DNA from: Erwinia_E haradaeae_H
GTDB lineage: Bacteria > Pseudomonadota > Gammaproteobacteria > Enterobacterales > Enterobacteriaceae
Direction of reading: 5' to 3'
DNA: 64,000 nt
Assembly: GCF_900698885.1 (NCBI RefSeq)
Contig: NZ_LR217705.1
Coordinates: forward strand, 620,001-684,000
Positions 1-9,416 of this stretch are shown in pieces; position 1 is the stretch's first letter, and every line of letters starts with the position of its first letter. Under the pieces are notes generated by a model, which saw only the letters and a list, made by a program, of their open reading frames with translations, searched no databases and was not told where the DNA came from. The position numbers and the translations under genes were made by a program.

Positions 1-318
1 TTTTGTTTATCATATCATAATTTATCTTAGTTATTGTTCATGGTATTATAAATGATGACTTGTCTAAGTCACCTACAGATATAATATATTTAAAGCAACG
101 CTTAATGGAAGCATGCTCTCTGAATAGAGGTTTTTTAAATTTACACCATAAATAAATATACCAATCATATTGGTAATTTTAATTGATATTAGTAAAATAT
201 TAATATGTATATATTTAATATTATGCTAATAATGTGTATATATTTAAAATTATGCGTACTTTTATTAAAAAGAGCATAATTTTAGAAATATTTACTTATC
301 TAATAAGATTTTAATATT
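1..318. other. Spacer upstream of prfB
   Basis: No gene recognised. In Escherichia the recJ gene precedes prfB; I cannot see it here. A stop-free run of about 45 codons on the plus strand ends at a TAA near 154 and includes a patch richer in G+C (about 92-135), but it matches nothing I know and has no convincing start. A small CTCT/AGAG hairpin followed by six T residues (about 118-136) could be a weak terminator of something lying before the window. Confidence 0.5.
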
Positions 319-1416
319 ATGTTTGATTTTAATCTAGTTAATCATCGCATGCAGGACCTTGTTCAGCGTTACGCCGTATTAAAAAACATCTCATGTTATA
401 ACGTCAAAATAGAACGTCTTCAAGAGATACACCAAGAATTAGAAAAGTCCAACCTTTGGAGTAAACCTAATCGTGCTCAAGCGCTCGGCAAAGAACGCTC
501 TATATTAGAAGAAATTATTAAATCACTACATCATATGCAAAAAGAATTAGAAGAGGTTTCTAGCTTATGTGAGTTAGCAATAGAAATATTTGATGAAGCA
601 ATACATGAAGAAATTTTAATTAAACTCCAAGCTCTAGAAAAAAAAATTAATGAACTAGAATTTCAAGAAATGTTTCAAGGAGAACATATCAATTCTGACT
701 GCTATATGGATATTCAAGCTGGATCTGGAGGTACTGAGGCGCAAGATTGGGCTAAAATGCTACTTCGCATGTATTTACGCTGGGCGGAAATAAAAGGTTT
801 TAAAACTGAAATAATAGAAGAATCTTATGGTGATATCGCTGGTACTAAATCTGCAACAATTAAGATTAGCGGAAATTATGCATATGGATGGTGTCGGACT
901 GAAACTGGTATTCATCGACTGGTTCGAAAAAGTCCTTTTGACTCTGGCGGGCGACGTCATACATCATTTAGTTCTGTATTTATTTATCCAGAAGTTGACG
1001 ACAAAATTAATTTAATAATTAATCCTGCAGATTTGCGTATAGATGTATATCGCGCTTCTGGTGCAGGTGGTCAGCATGTTAACAAAACTGAATCAGCAGT
1101 TCGGATTACTCATTTACCAACCAATATTGTTGTGCAGTGTCAAAGTGATCGTTCGCAACATAAAAACAAAGATCAAGCATTTCAGCAGCTACGAGCAAAA
1201 CTATATGAATACACCATGCAACAGAAAAAAATAAATCAAAAAACGATGGAAGAAAACAAATCCAACATTACCTGGGGTAGTCAAATTCGTTCTTATATTC
1301 TAGATGATGCACGTATCAAAGATTTACGAACTAATATAGAAACACGAAATATTCAGGAGGTTCTAGACGGTAATATTGATTTTTTTATTGAGGCCAGTTT
1401 AAAAGCGGGTTTATAA
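319..1416 (+). CDS. prfB: Peptide chain release factor 2 (RF2)
   Basis: RF2 ends translation at UGA and UAA on the ribosome. The 365 residues align end to end with the mature Escherichia protein: the SPF stop-codon-reading motif lies near residue 205 (in KSPFDSGGRR) and the GGQ hydrolysis motif near 250 (in SGAGGQHVN). In most bacteria prfB carries an in-frame UGA at about codon 26 and needs a +1 frameshift. Here the matching codons read ATC TCA TGT TAT, with no stop and no upstream AGGGGG slip signal, so the gene is read straight through and the autoregulation is lost. The start at 319 follows the conserved N-terminus (MFDFNLVNHR); its Shine-Dalgarno is weak. It is followed after 12 bases by lysS, the usual prfB-lysS operon. 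Its GGQ glutamine is the expected target of PrmC, also in this window. Confidence 0.98.
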   Translation: MFDFNLVNHRMQDLVQRYAVLKNISCYNVKIERLQEIHQELEKSNLWSKPNRAQALGKERSILEEIIKSLHHMQKELEEVSSLCELAIEIFDEAIHEEILIKLQALEKKINELEFQEMFQGEHINSDCYMDIQAGSGGTEAQDWAKMLLRMYLRWAEIKGFKTEIIEESYGDIAGTKSATIKISGNYAYGWCRTETGIHRLVRKSPFDSGGRRHTSFSSVFIYPEVDDKINLIINPADLRIDVYRASGAGGQHVNKTESAVRITHLPTNIVVQCQSDRSQHKNKDQAFQQLRAKLYEYTMQQKKINQKTMEENKSNITWGSQIRSYILDDARIKDLRTNIETRNIQEVLDGNIDFFIEASLKAGL

Positions 1417-1428
1417 TTAGGAGAATAC

Positions 1429-2973
1429 ATGCTACAAAAAAAGTCACAAACTAATGAAAAAGAGCTGCATCAAAATAAAGAAATACAACAACGACGTGCA
1501 AAGCTGGCTGCTATACGTACAGTAGGTCAGGCATTTCCTAATAATTTTCGCCAAAAGCATATTTCTGATCAGCTTCATAGACAATATGATCAAGTGGATG
1601 CAAAAGAACTAGAATCACTGAACTTAATTGTAATGGTTGCTGGTCGCATTATAACGCGACGGGTCATGGGAAAAGCGTCTTTTATAACGTTACAAGATAC
1701 AGGTGGTCGTATTCAGCTATATATTTCTCATAATATCTTATCAGAAGACTCGCATCAGGAAAATTTTAAAACATGGGATCTAGGTGATATTATTGGTGTA
1801 CAGGGAAAATTATTTAAAACAAAAACTTGTGAACTTTCAATTCACTGTAGTGCGTTGCGTCTATTAACTAAATCTTTGCGTCCATTACCAAATAAATTTC
1901 ACGGACTTGTTGATCAAGAAACTTGTTACAGGCAACGTTATCTAGATCTTATTACTAATCCAGGCTCGCGCAAGATCTTTCAAATTCGATCACAACTGAT
2001 AGCTAGTATACGAAAATTTATGGTAGAGCGTGATTTTTTAGAAGTGGAAACTCCAATGATGCAAGTTATTCCAGGAGGAGCATCTGCTCGTCCATTTATC
2101 ACTCACCATAATGCTTTTAATATTGATATGTATTTACGAATTGCGCCAGAACTATATCTTAAGCGTCTTTTGGTAGGAGGGTTTGAACGTATATTTGAAA
2201 TTAATAGAAATTTTCGTAATGAAGGTGTATCTACACGACATAATCCAGAGTTTACTATGATGGAGATATACGCGGCATATTGTGACTATAAAGATTTAAT
2301 GAAATTAATCCAAACTTTATTTTACACGCTAGCAAAGGAGATTTTAGGTAATATTATTGTACCATATGGTCAATATTATTTTAACTTTGAGAAAACTTTT
2401 GAAGAGCTTACAATGAAAGAAGCGATCGCAAGGCGTCATCCACAAATTAATATTTTAGCGCTCAATAATTTTAATGACTCATTAAAAATCGCCAATTCTT
2501 TCAATATACCCATTGAGAAAAATTGGGGCCTTGGTCGTTTAGTCACAGAAATTTTTGAAAGAACAGTAGCAGAATTTCTAATTCAACCGACTTTTATCAC
2601 AGAATATCCCGCAGAAGTATCTCCATTAGCACGTTGCAATGATATTCACCCAGACATCACTGATCGTTTTGAATTGTTTATTTGTGGTCGTGAAATCGGT
2701 AATGGTTTTTCAGAACTCAATGACCCAGAGGATCAAGAAAAACGTCTTCTTAAGCAAGCTCATATAAAAAACATGTTAGGTGATGATGAAGCAATGTTCT
2801 ACGATAAAGATTATATTACTGCATTAGAGCATGGATTGCCTCCATGTGCTGGATTGGGTCTTGGCATTGACCGTATGGTTATGCTTTTTACGAACAGCCA
2901 ATCTATTCGGGATGTAATTCTATTTCCACTGCTTCGTCCATATAATAGATCAAGCGAAAATCTAAAGAAATAA
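1429..2973 (+). CDS. lysS: Lysyl-tRNA synthetase, class II
   Basis: Charges tRNA-Lys with lysine, using ATP, in the cytoplasm. The 514-residue protein has the N-terminal OB-fold anticodon-binding domain (about 60-170) and the class II catalytic core: motif 2 (FRNEGVSTRHNPEF, near residue 261) and motif 3 (GLGLGIDRMVMLF, near 476). It is slightly longer than the Escherichia enzyme (505). The start is supported by an AGGAGA ribosome site a few bases upstream. It sits 12 bases after prfB and is probably cotranscribed with it. No truncation or missing catalytic residue was seen. Confidence 0.98.
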   Translation: MLQKKSQTNEKELHQNKEIQQRRAKLAAIRTVGQAFPNNFRQKHISDQLHRQYDQVDAKELESLNLIVMVAGRIITRRVMGKASFITLQDTGGRIQLYISHNILSEDSHQENFKTWDLGDIIGVQGKLFKTKTCELSIHCSALRLLTKSLRPLPNKFHGLVDQETCYRQRYLDLITNPGSRKIFQIRSQLIASIRKFMVERDFLEVETPMMQVIPGGASARPFITHHNAFNIDMYLRIAPELYLKRLLVGGFERIFEINRNFRNEGVSTRHNPEFTMMEIYAAYCDYKDLMKLIQTLFYTLAKEILGNIIVPYGQYYFNFEKTFEELTMKEAIARRHPQINILALNNFNDSLKIANSFNIPIEKNWGLGRLVTEIFERTVAEFLIQPTFITEYPAEVSPLARCNDIHPDITDRFELFICGREIGNGFSELNDPEDQEKRLLKQAHIKNMLGDDEAMFYDKDYITALEHGLPPCAGLGLGIDRMVMLFTNSQSIRDVILFPLLRPYNRSSENLKK

Positions 2974-3228
2974 TTTTAATATAAAATTTACTTCTCAAAC
3001 TATTATAATTTATAACTTCACTTCTCTCTATTAAAAAGGATTGATTTTATCTTATTTTATAACCGGTATTTTAAAGATTAATTTAAAAATTTTAATTGTT
3101 TATGAAATAAACAATACAATCTTCTTCATAAGATTAATCAAAAATATATCAAGGCAATTATTGCTTCTAAAGATTGTTCAGGATATATAGTACATAATTG
3201 ATAATAAATTTATTATAGTAGTTTTTGT

Positions 3229-4083
3229 TTAACGGCTGGTATCTATATCATCAAAACTTTTAACTAAATCATCAATGGCTTTTATTTGTACTAAAAAAGG
3301 CTTTAGCTGATCAAGTGGTAAAGCGGAAGCCCCATCACATTTTGCTCGTGACGGGCATGGATGAGCCTCAATAAAAAGACCCGCAATGCCCACTGCTAGT
3401 CCAGCGCGAGCTAATTCACATACTTGAGATCGTCTTCCACTAGAGGTTTTACTCATGGGAGAGCGATATTGCAAGGAATGTGTAACATCAAATATCACTG
3501 GATTATTTTTAGATGCTTGTTTCATAATGTTAAAACCTAGCATATCAACCACAAGATTATCATAACCAAAACTTACACCACGCTCGCATAGAATAACATT
3601 TTCATTTCCCTTTTGAGAGAATTTATTAACAATATTTCCTACTTGATATGGGCTAAGAAATTGTGGTTTTTTAACATTTATAACTGAGCCAGTTTTTGCC
3701 ATTGCACTAATCAAGTCGGTTTGACGCGCAAGGAAAGCGGGTAATTGAAGGACATCTGCTATACTAGCAACTATTTTGACTTGATCTACTTCATGTACGT
3801 CCGTCATAATTTTAACGCCAAAACTATTCTTAATATCTTGAAAAATGGTCATGCTTTCCTCGAAACCTAAACCACGATATGAAGAAATAGAAGAGCGATT
3901 AGCTTTATCAAAAGATGCTTTGAATATATATGGGATGCCAAGTTTTTCTGTTACTCTAAGAGAATGCTCACAAACATACATCGCTAAATCGCGCGATTCT
4001 AGCACGTTCATCCCACCAAATAATACACTTGGTAAGTTGTTTGCCACCTGAATATTTCCAATATTTACTATTTTGTGTTTCAT
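3229..4083 (-). CDS. kdsA: 2-dehydro-3-deoxyphosphooctonate aldolase (KDO-8-phosphate synthase)
   Basis: Condenses phosphoenolpyruvate with arabinose-5-phosphate to give KDO-8-phosphate, the first committed step to the KDO of lipopolysaccharide core; cytoplasmic. The open frame reaches 4122, but I place the start at the ATG of MKHKIVNIGNIQVANN (4083): it follows an AGGTGG ribosome site and gives 284 residues, the Escherichia length. Conserved blocks include VLFGGMNVLESRD, KASFDKANRSS, NVKKPQFLSP and EAHPCPSRAKCDG. In Escherichia kdsA lies downstream of hemA-prfA-prmC; here it stands alone, about 10 kb from prfA-prmC and on the other strand, so a rearrangement has separated them. Its presence implies that at least a minimal LPS is still made. 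Confidence 0.97.
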   Translation of the reverse strand: MKHKIVNIGNIQVANNLPSVLFGGMNVLESRDLAMYVCEHSLRVTEKLGIPYIFKASFDKANRSSISSYRGLGFEESMTIFQDIKNSFGVKIMTDVHEVDQVKIVASIADVLQLPAFLARQTDLISAMAKTGSVINVKKPQFLSPYQVGNIVNKFSQKGNENVILCERGVSFGYDNLVVDMLGFNIMKQASKNNPVIFDVTHSLQYRSPMSKTSSGRRSQVCELARAGLAVGIAGLFIEAHPCPSRAKCDGASALPLDQLKPFLVQIKAIDDLVKSFDDIDTSR

Positions 4084-4513
4084 CGTGCCACCTATCATAT
4101 TCAGTGGGGAAAGGACGGTCATAATGCTAATTTGATGTCATTATATAAAACTAAAGTAATTATATGATACAATACTACATATAACATACGTGCTTATAAA
4201 AGCATGTATAGATATTATCTAATTATCTGTTTTGATAAATTTAAAATTTTAAAGTTTATTATATAATAATCTGTTGATGTAACTATCATTATAAGTTTAA
4301 ATTAAACTTTTTACGAAACATAGGATTACATTCTAAATAATAAGAGGTTAAGGTATTTTTAAATAATTTAATGTACTGTTCATTTATTAATGATAATTTT
4401 TATTAAATACTTTTATTTGAGAAAAAACACAATTAATAAGGTTACTTAATACATGGAACGCTATGCTTATCTCTGTTTATAAACAACTTAAATATTTTAT
4501 TTATAATAAAGTT

Positions 4514-4547
4514 GTCATCTGTATTTTCAAAATAAAATACAGATGAC
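4514..4547. repeat. Perfect 14-bp inverted repeat (hairpin 1 of the tyrS-upstream cluster)
   Basis: GTCATCTGTATTTT (4514-4527) pairs without mismatch with AAAATACAGATGAC (4534-4547) around a 6-base loop. No T-run follows on either strand, so it is not a classical terminator. Only three bases separate it from the next hairpin. Confidence 0.9.
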
Positions 4548-4550
4548 TAT

Positions 4551-4585
4551 CGTATTGAGTTAATATTTACTATTAACTCAATACG
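4551..4585. repeat. Perfect 15-bp inverted repeat (hairpin 2 of the tyrS-upstream cluster)
   Basis: CGTATTGAGTTAATA (4551-4565) pairs without mismatch with TATTAACTCAATACG (4571-4585) around a 5-base loop. It is the longest looped perfect stem I found in the window. Function unknown. Confidence 0.9.
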
Positions 4586-4599
4586 ATTGGAATATTAAA

Positions 4600-4650
4600 T
4601 AAATCAGTGTTAGATTCCTTAATTAGTAAAGTAATGAAAGCACTGATTTA
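4600..4650. repeat. 10-bp inverted repeat (third of the cluster)
   Basis: TAAATCAGTG (4600-4609) pairs with CACTGATTTA (4641-4650) across a 31-base loop. It lies 15 bases after the second hairpin, so three stems follow each other within about 140 bases. Confidence 0.8.
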
Positions 4651-4976
4651 CTATTTTGATACATTGTATAATACATTCATTTTAAATGATTTATACTTTC
4701 TGAAGCTAGATCATTACGGTATAGTATAGTTAATAACTCGCATGTAATAGTGAGATTTGTAAATAAAACTTAATCACTAAAGAATTTGAACGTGAATTAG
4801 CTTGTATTTTTTAGAACAACCATCACTACCAAGTAGTCTACATTATAAATTCCTATTTCTATAAGAAATTTAATATTTGTATTTATTACACATGTGCCAT
4901 AAAAAACAAAATAAAAACAGTGTTGATATTTTATAAATAAGATAGGTCGCATATAGATTATTAAATGGAGTCTCAC

Positions 4977-6254
4977 ATGCCGAGCAGTAATCTAATAAAA
5001 AAACTAGAAGAAAGAGGCTTAATTCACCAGATCACTGATAAAAACAGTTTACAAAAACAATTAGAACAAAAAACAGTAACACTTTACTGCGGTTTAGACC
5101 CTACTGCTGATAGTTTACATGTTGGACATTTAGTACCGTTGTTGTTTTTAAAAAAATTTCAAAATGTAGGTCATAAGCCTATCATATTACTAGGAGGTGC
5201 CACTGGTCTAATTGGAGATCCGAGCTTTAAAACAAATGAACGTATGTTATGTGATGCACTAGATATAGCTCGATGGACGGAAGTCATTCATCGTCAACTT
5301 GCTCATTTTTTAGATTTTCATTGTAAAAACAACAACGCTATTGTTGTAAATAATTATGAATGGTTTCACACTATGAGCATGATAAAATTCTTACGTAATA
5401 TTGGTAAATACTTTTCTATTAATCAAATGATTAACAAGGAGGCAGTAAGAAAACGATTACATCGTAATCACCAAGGTATTTCTTTTACGGAATTTTCCTA
5501 TAACCTATTACAGGCGTATGATTTTACTTACTTAAATAAACATCATAATGTCATCTTACAAATTGGTGGGTCAGATCAATGGGGAAATATTATTTCAGGT
5601 ATTGATCTTACTAGACGAATCAATCAGCAACAAGTTTTTGGCATAACACTCCCGCTTCTTACAAAATCTGATGGAACTAAGTTTGGCAAAACTGAAGATG
5701 AAACTATATGGTTAGATGCAAAAAAAACTAGTCCATACAAGTTTTATCAGTTCTGGATGAGCACTGCAGATTCTGATGTATATCGTTTTTTAAAAATTTT
5801 TACCTCGATGAGCATTCATGATATACAAGAATTACAAAATGAAGATAAAAGTCGAGACCACGCGCCTTCTGCTCAAAAAATACTAGCTGAACTAGTAACT
5901 GAATTAGTACATGGATATAAAGGTCTCTCTGCAGCGCGTAGGATTACGCGAAGTTTATTTTCTGGACATATAAAAGAATTAACAGAAGAGGACATCAAAA
6001 AAATACTGGAAGACGGTGTGGAAAATATTATCTTTAAAGAATCTAAAGATTTACAACAAGCGCTAGTAAGCTCCTTACTGGCAACTTCCAGGAGTCACGC
6101 GAGAAAGTTAATTGCATCAAAATCTATTAATGTTAACGGTCATCTGCAGACTAATAGTGAACATATCTTTTGTCCATCAGATAAATTATTTAATAAATAT
6201 ACTTTCTTGTGTCGGGGAAAGAAGCACTATGTTGTGATTACTTGGTTAAAATAA
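4977..6254 (+). CDS. tyrS: Tyrosyl-tRNA synthetase, class I
   Basis: Charges tRNA-Tyr with tyrosine. The class I signatures are present: HVGH (the HIGH motif, near residue 48) and KFGKT (the KMSKS counterpart, near 235); the tyrosine pocket contains the conserved QIGGSDQWGN. A C-terminal S4-like RNA-binding domain follows (about 355-425, SRSHARKLIASKSINVNG). The frame is open from an ATG at 4965, but I choose the ATG at 4977 (MPSSNLIKKL): it has a GGAG ribosome site six bases upstream and aligns with the Escherichia N-terminus, giving 425 residues. A 12-bp hairpin follows the stop codon. The gene stands alone between long spacers. Confidence 0.98.
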   Translation: MPSSNLIKKLEERGLIHQITDKNSLQKQLEQKTVTLYCGLDPTADSLHVGHLVPLLFLKKFQNVGHKPIILLGGATGLIGDPSFKTNERMLCDALDIARWTEVIHRQLAHFLDFHCKNNNAIVVNNYEWFHTMSMIKFLRNIGKYFSINQMINKEAVRKRLHRNHQGISFTEFSYNLLQAYDFTYLNKHHNVILQIGGSDQWGNIISGIDLTRRINQQQVFGITLPLLTKSDGTKFGKTEDETIWLDAKKTSPYKFYQFWMSTADSDVYRFLKIFTSMSIHDIQELQNEDKSRDHAPSAQKILAELVTELVHGYKGLSAARRITRSLFSGHIKELTEEDIKKILEDGVENIIFKESKDLQQALVSSLLATSRSHARKLIASKSINVNGHLQTNSEHIFCPSDKLFNKYTFLCRGKKHYVVITWLK

Positions 6255-7101
6255 ATAGTAAAGCTATTAAAACTCTAAACAATCTTAATTACTACAGAAA
6301 GATTGTTTAGTGAATTAAAAATTTCCACATAAATTTCAAGCCTAAATCTATATTTAATTATTCAATATATTGAATTTCTCCAAAAAACTTATCCTTTTAA
6401 AAAAGATTAAGTAATTATTTTATGTAAAATTACACAATCTAGCAATAAATAATATGATATTGATCATCACGTACTTATAGTATATATACTTAATAAAATC
6501 CTCCGTTCTTTTTTTATGAAAGAACAAACCATCACTACATACTGTATATACTTCATTTAGTGCATTTTTTACTATAACGTACATTAAGATTGCAGCTTAT
6601 TTTCAAAAAAATTAAGCTTATCTAGATAATACTGATTCTGTCAATCAAGATTGAACGATCTATGTTTAAAAACATTTTTAATATAAAAGTATATTGTGAA
6701 TACTGTAGCCAAGTAAAAATAAATTTTAAATGAAAAACTCATCAGGCCAAAACACCTAATCATGACAGAATGTGCATTAATTTGATAGATAGAATTTATT
6801 CTATATTTACTGAAAATCTATAATGTGTTTTATTTAGACTATCAGATTATTATTTATATTAGAAAAATATTTTTTAGATAAAGATGACTTTCATAAAAAA
6901 TATATAATAACATGTATTTTTATAATTTTAAAAAATATTGACTGGAGCGCAAATAACATTCTACAGATGACACATATCCTTTTAGAGTTAAAGATTACAT
7001 TATACAAAAAATTGAGTGAGTTTCTTTTAAAAAAAAGACCATATAGTTATTATATCGTTCAGTCTGTGTATATTTATCAATAAAATTAAATTGTAATTAT
7101 G
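6255..7101. other. Spacer between tyrS and mlaA
   Basis: About 0.85 kb between convergent tyrS and mlaA, with no gene. It holds the hairpin after tyrS (6275-6310), a 7-bp stem GTTCTTT/AAAGAAC (6505-6525), and the C-rich string at 6521-6538 that is nearly identical to 4813-4829. Confidence 0.6.
6275..6310 (+). terminator. Hairpin after tyrS, possible terminator
   Basis: CTAAACAATCTT (6275-6286) pairs perfectly with AAGATTGTTTAG (6299-6310) around a 12-base loop, 20 bases past the tyrS stop. The position suits a 3' end, but no T-run follows on the plus strand, so intrinsic termination is doubtful; it may instead stabilise the 3' end. Confidence 0.45.
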
Positions 7102-7863
7102 TTACGAATCAATCTCATTTGCAATATTCTGCATAACTGATTCATCTAGATGGTCTGTGGGAACTAAATTGATATCTTTGGCTAGAAAATCATGATACTG
7201 GAAATAAGATTCTCTTATAAACACATAAGGATCTTTTGTTTCTTTTATAATATCGTCATAATCTAAAAGTTGAGCGCGAGTTTCAATACCCTCTAAAAAC
7301 CACTTCCCAGCAGACACCCACCATGAAAACCAATGATATGGCAGGTAGATATAATCCACAAGTCCACCCAGATCTTCTCGAGGCGTAAAACTTCCGTAAA
7401 TAGGCATGACAATATAGGTTCCATAGCAAATTTTATAATGGCCTAATATGCTACCAAATGCTCGATGTTCTTCTTGTTCTAATGCTAGATTAGCCATACT
7501 TGCAACATCAATTAACCCCCCCATGCCTAATAAGGTATTTAAAAGTAATCTATTTAAATGTAATCCTGCCTTATAGGGGTTACCTTCAAGTAAGTAGTTG
7601 ACTATTGAGCTAGGCTCACTAAGATTTTTGGTAACATTTCTCAAACCATGACGAATAGGAATGGGTAAGGTATCTCGCCATAACAACGCTAATGGGCGTA
7701 TGATATAAGGATCTAAAATATTATAATTCCAATTAAAGATAATGCGATTAATACCCTCTAGTGGGTCTTTATGTTCTATAGGAATCCCGCTCTTTACAGG
7801 TGAACTGATGCAACCTGTCATGAGAATACCCGCAAACACTAATTTTGTGATCTGACGGCTCAC
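7102..7863 (-). CDS. mlaA: Outer-membrane lipid asymmetry lipoprotein MlaA (VacJ)
   Basis: MlaA sits in the outer membrane with porins and removes misplaced phospholipid from the outer leaflet, passing it to the periplasmic carrier MlaC. The 253 residues match the Escherichia protein throughout: a lipoprotein signal with lipobox MTGC (Cys18), then DPLEGINR, the conserved NTLLGMGGLIDVASMAN, and GSFTPREDLGG. The start is GTG at 7863 with an AAGGAA ribosome site about nine bases upstream. No other mla gene is in this window, so whether the pathway is complete cannot be judged. It implies an outer membrane with asymmetric LPS, in line with kdsA and lolB. Confidence 0.96.
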   Translation of the reverse strand: MSRQITKLVFAGILMTGCISSPVKSGIPIEHKDPLEGINRIIFNWNYNILDPYIIRPLALLWRDTLPIPIRHGLRNVTKNLSEPSSIVNYLLEGNPYKAGLHLNRLLLNTLLGMGGLIDVASMANLALEQEEHRAFGSILGHYKICYGTYIVMPIYGSFTPREDLGGLVDYIYLPYHWFSWWVSAGKWFLEGIETRAQLLDYDDIIKETKDPYVFIRESYFQYHDFLAKDINLVPTDHLDESVMQNIANEIDS

Positions 7864-8508
7864 AGAGTATCTTCCTTAGCTAAGGTAATCAGTTTTGATA
7901 AATCATCCAAAACTAATGATTCTAGATCATACATAAATAAATCTACTCATACTAAGCCTTATGATAATCTTATCTGTAAAAAACACATTATGCTCTCTAT
8001 CTCATAACATATCGTATACATTTATGTATATCTAAAATTAAATGATAATTTTAGATCGTAAAACTTAACATGTAACTCGAAAACTAGTTGTTATGATGCA
8101 TAAATATCTTTTGATAATTAAAGAAAACTCTATTTTATAAAAACATTAATAATTTTTATAGTCGCTATCACTTTGAGTATGTAATTTAGTCATAATAAAA
8201 CTTCTTTAGATATTTAAAGTATAATATATATATCACATAAGTTTTTCTATGCATAGTTGATACTGTGTTTTAGCTTAAAGGAGTGATTATCGTTATATGA
8301 TTAAAATCTGTGTCATATGTAGGATTTATAAAATAAAATTAATCAGTACCATTTGTATTCGGTTATGTTGTTTTTATAAGTTAATACCATTAATGATGTA
8401 AAAATTAATAAATTTTTTTAATATAACCAACATAATAATTCAGATTAATAATCAATGCACGATTTACATCAATAATATAAACAATTTTAAAAAAAATATT
8501 AATTAGAT

Positions 8509-8553
8509 TATCTGATATGCTCTTATTAAAAATAATTTGATTATTATCAGATA
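8509..8553. repeat. 9-bp inverted repeat
   Basis: TATCTGATA (8509-8517) and TATCAGATA (8545-8553) are exact inverted copies separated by 27 A+T-rich bases. Function unknown; it could be chance in such A+T-rich DNA. Confidence 0.6.
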
Positions 8554-9148
8554 GATTTTCATTCTATTAATTATGTTTTGGTTGTTTTTAATATCAAATT
8601 ATGGTTTACATTAACGACATGGATAAAATAAATCTTTATTTAAAAATAAATTAATTCGAGCGATTTATAATCATAATTATTAATTTATATATAATTTATT
8701 GTACATGAATGCACTAAATTTTGTTTTTGATATGCTAAATTATACGGAAAAATAAAAAATATTAATTTAAGGATATGTATAAGTTTTAAAGAATAATATT
8801 AATTGATATATAATATGAAAAATACAAGGTTTCTATCTTTTATAGAAACTCAATATATTAGTTAGGATAACAGCCTATTAAACAAATGAAATTTTGTCAA
8901 AAATTATCATATTTAAAATAAGATCAATATAACCATGTAGGATAAATAAATATAATTTTATTATCGCTAATTATAATAGTGAAAATTAATTTAGATATTG
9001 TAAAAATTTTGGATTAAAGAGAGTTTAATTTTTATTTTTTAGTATAGCTATCAAATTCATCTGATGCTTTAAATATTGTAATACAGTCTTTGTATAAGGC
9101 ATGTATAAAAGCCTATAATACTGAATACTTCTCTAAAATGATTTTCTA

Positions 9149-9171
9149 AATTCTACTTACAAAGTAGAATT
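9149..9171. repeat. Perfect 10-bp hairpin downstream of prs
   Basis: AATTCTACTT (9149-9158), a 3-base loop, then AAGTAGAATT (9162-9171). It lies about 245 bases past the prs stop on the prs strand. No T-run follows. Confidence 0.75.
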
Positions 9172-9196
9172 GAGTTAGATTATTCATCATTATATC

Positions 9197-9251
9197 TTGC
9201 ATAGAATAATACGCCCTTTACAATATAATTGATTTATATCAATCTATGCAA
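9197..9251. repeat. Nested inverted repeat downstream of prs
   Basis: An outer 9-bp stem, TTGCATAGA (9197-9205) with TCTATGCAA (9243-9251), encloses an inner stem ATTGAT/ATCAAT with a 4-base loop (9228-9243). The two helices could stack. It sits about 170 bases past the prs stop codon. Confidence 0.7.
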
Positions 9252-9416
9252 CATATTGGACAGTGATAACATGAGGCGTATAGAAATATATTAGAAACTT
9301 TACATAGAGAGAAAATATTACACGCCGTTACAAACAATCTCATGCAAGTATATTTCAAAACATACACTTACTTAGTATTGCAATTTATTACTCATTTAGT
9401 GATAAATAATATTCCA

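Larger units (their letters stand above)
4084..4976. other. Spacer between kdsA and tyrS with a hairpin cluster
   Basis: About 0.9 kb with no recognisable gene. It must hold the promoters for divergent kdsA and tyrS, but I could not pick a convincing -35/-10 pair. The middle (4514-4650) carries three inverted repeats in a row, listed separately. A 17-base C-rich string at 4813-4829 recurs with one extra base at 6521-6538, on the other side of tyrS. Confidence 0.6.
7864..9416. other. 1.55-kb spacer between mlaA and prs
   Basis: No gene recognised on either strand; very A+T rich with frequent stops in all frames. It contains several inverted repeats: TATCTGATA/TATCAGATA (8509-8553), GTTTCTAT/ATAGAAAC (8829-8849, loop 5), and the two structures at 9149-9171 and 9197-9251. 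The last two lie downstream of prs on its strand and may form its transcript end. Confidence 0.6.

Noticed and set aside
18..154. Stop-free 45-codon run at the window start, a possible gene tail
   Set aside because: It ends DIIYLKQRLMEACSLNRG-like but matches no protein I know and lacks a start; chance cannot be excluded.
4084..4122. 14-codon or so N-terminal extension of kdsA
   Set aside because: The ATG at 4083 has an AGGTGG site and matches the family N-terminus and length exactly.
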